Positions 39,540 through 39,999 of a DNA stretch of 39,999 nt are shown here, one piece after another. The DNA is from Candidatus Uhrbacteria bacterium (GTDB lineage Bacteria > Patescibacteriota > Patescibacteriia > 2-12-FULL-60-25), in NCBI GenBank assembly GCA_903893445.1, contig CAITMG010000044.1, forward strand, positions 1-39,999, written 5' to 3'. The translations under genes were made by a program, and so were the position numbers. Positions within the stretch are counted from its first letter, which is position 1, and each line of letters opens with the position of its first letter. The notes beneath the pieces are model-generated. The model was not told the origin of the DNA. It worked only from the letters and a program-made list of their open reading frames with translations, and ran no database searches.

Positions 39540-39991
39540 GGGATGAGATACACAAAAACGGAATCTCGTTTTGCGGCAACGGGGACAGTTGGCAGGACGA
39601 ATGCGTTTGTCACAATCTTTGTGCCTGATGGCAACTCGGTGATCAGTTTATTCCAGACACGCTGAACGGTCTGTGGAAATAAATACAACATCACCACATC
39701 CGTTTCCTTGGGCAAGGTGTATCGAAAGAGGTCCGCACACACAAATTGAACGCGCGATTCATGACGAAAGAAGGCGGAAATTTTTGACATCACGACCAAC
39801 ACAGGATTGAGCTCGACACCCGTCGCATGCGCACCGCGTTGAGCGGCCGCAAAACAAATATCACCCATCCCAGAGCCAAGATCGACAATACGCATTCCTT
39901 GTGTGACACCGCCAAGATCCAACATGACATCGATCGCTGATTTTTTTGACGGGACAAACGGCGCGATATGCATGCAGTACAACTGAAACAT
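39536..39991 (-). CDS. Class I SAM-dependent methyltransferase
   Basis: MRIVDLGSGMGDICFAAAQRGAHATGVELNPVLV; 4-bp overlap with the downstream gene. Start near window edge, may extend. Confidence 0.8.
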   Translation of the reverse strand: MFQLYCMHIAPFVPSKKSAIDVMLDLGGVTQGMRIVDLGSGMGDICFAAAQRGAHATGVELNPVLVVMSKISAFFRHESRVQFVCADLFRYTLPKETDVVMLYLFPQTVQRVWNKLITELPSGTKIVTNAFVLPTVPVAAKRDSVFVYLIP

Positions 39992-39999
39992 GGCGTACA

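Overview
This window is a gene-dense bacterial chromosomal segment whose style fits Patescibacteria/CPR (inference: very few Shine-Dalgarno motifs, conserved TraD-like ATPase, DUF5667, DUF3467, S74 fibre protein). It contains a complete F1Fo ATP synthase operon (atpI-like, B, E, F, H, A, G, D, C, all minus); rsmI-cvpA-tatD; clpB; pgi; a DEAD-box helicase; tRNA-Gln(CTG); pyrD; dnaX; cysS; and a heat-shock operon hrcA-grpE-hsp20-dnaK-[structured GC-rich spacer]-DUF3467-dnaJ. An ECF sigma/DUF5667 pair, surface proteins and methyltransferases are also present. The most interesting observations are: (1) a variant CIRCE operator, TTAGCAGTC-N9-GACTGCTAA, at both clpB and hrcA, overlapping the -10 box 9-10 nt before the start codon; (2) a window-wide pattern of -10 hexamers 6-11 nt upstream of start codons, predicting leaderless mRNAs; (3) several palindromic repeat families, some inserted in frame in dnaX, cysS (twice), grpE and tatD; (4) 7-bp GTAGNNN repeats in the ATP synthase intercistronic spacers; (5) a foreign-looking GC-rich lipoprotein gene bracketed by imperfect inverted repeats; (6) a candidate structured RNA between dnaK and the DUF3467 gene; (7) a 32-bp perfect palindrome overlapping the pgi -10 box. 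All calls come from reading the sequence; no database search or folding program was run.
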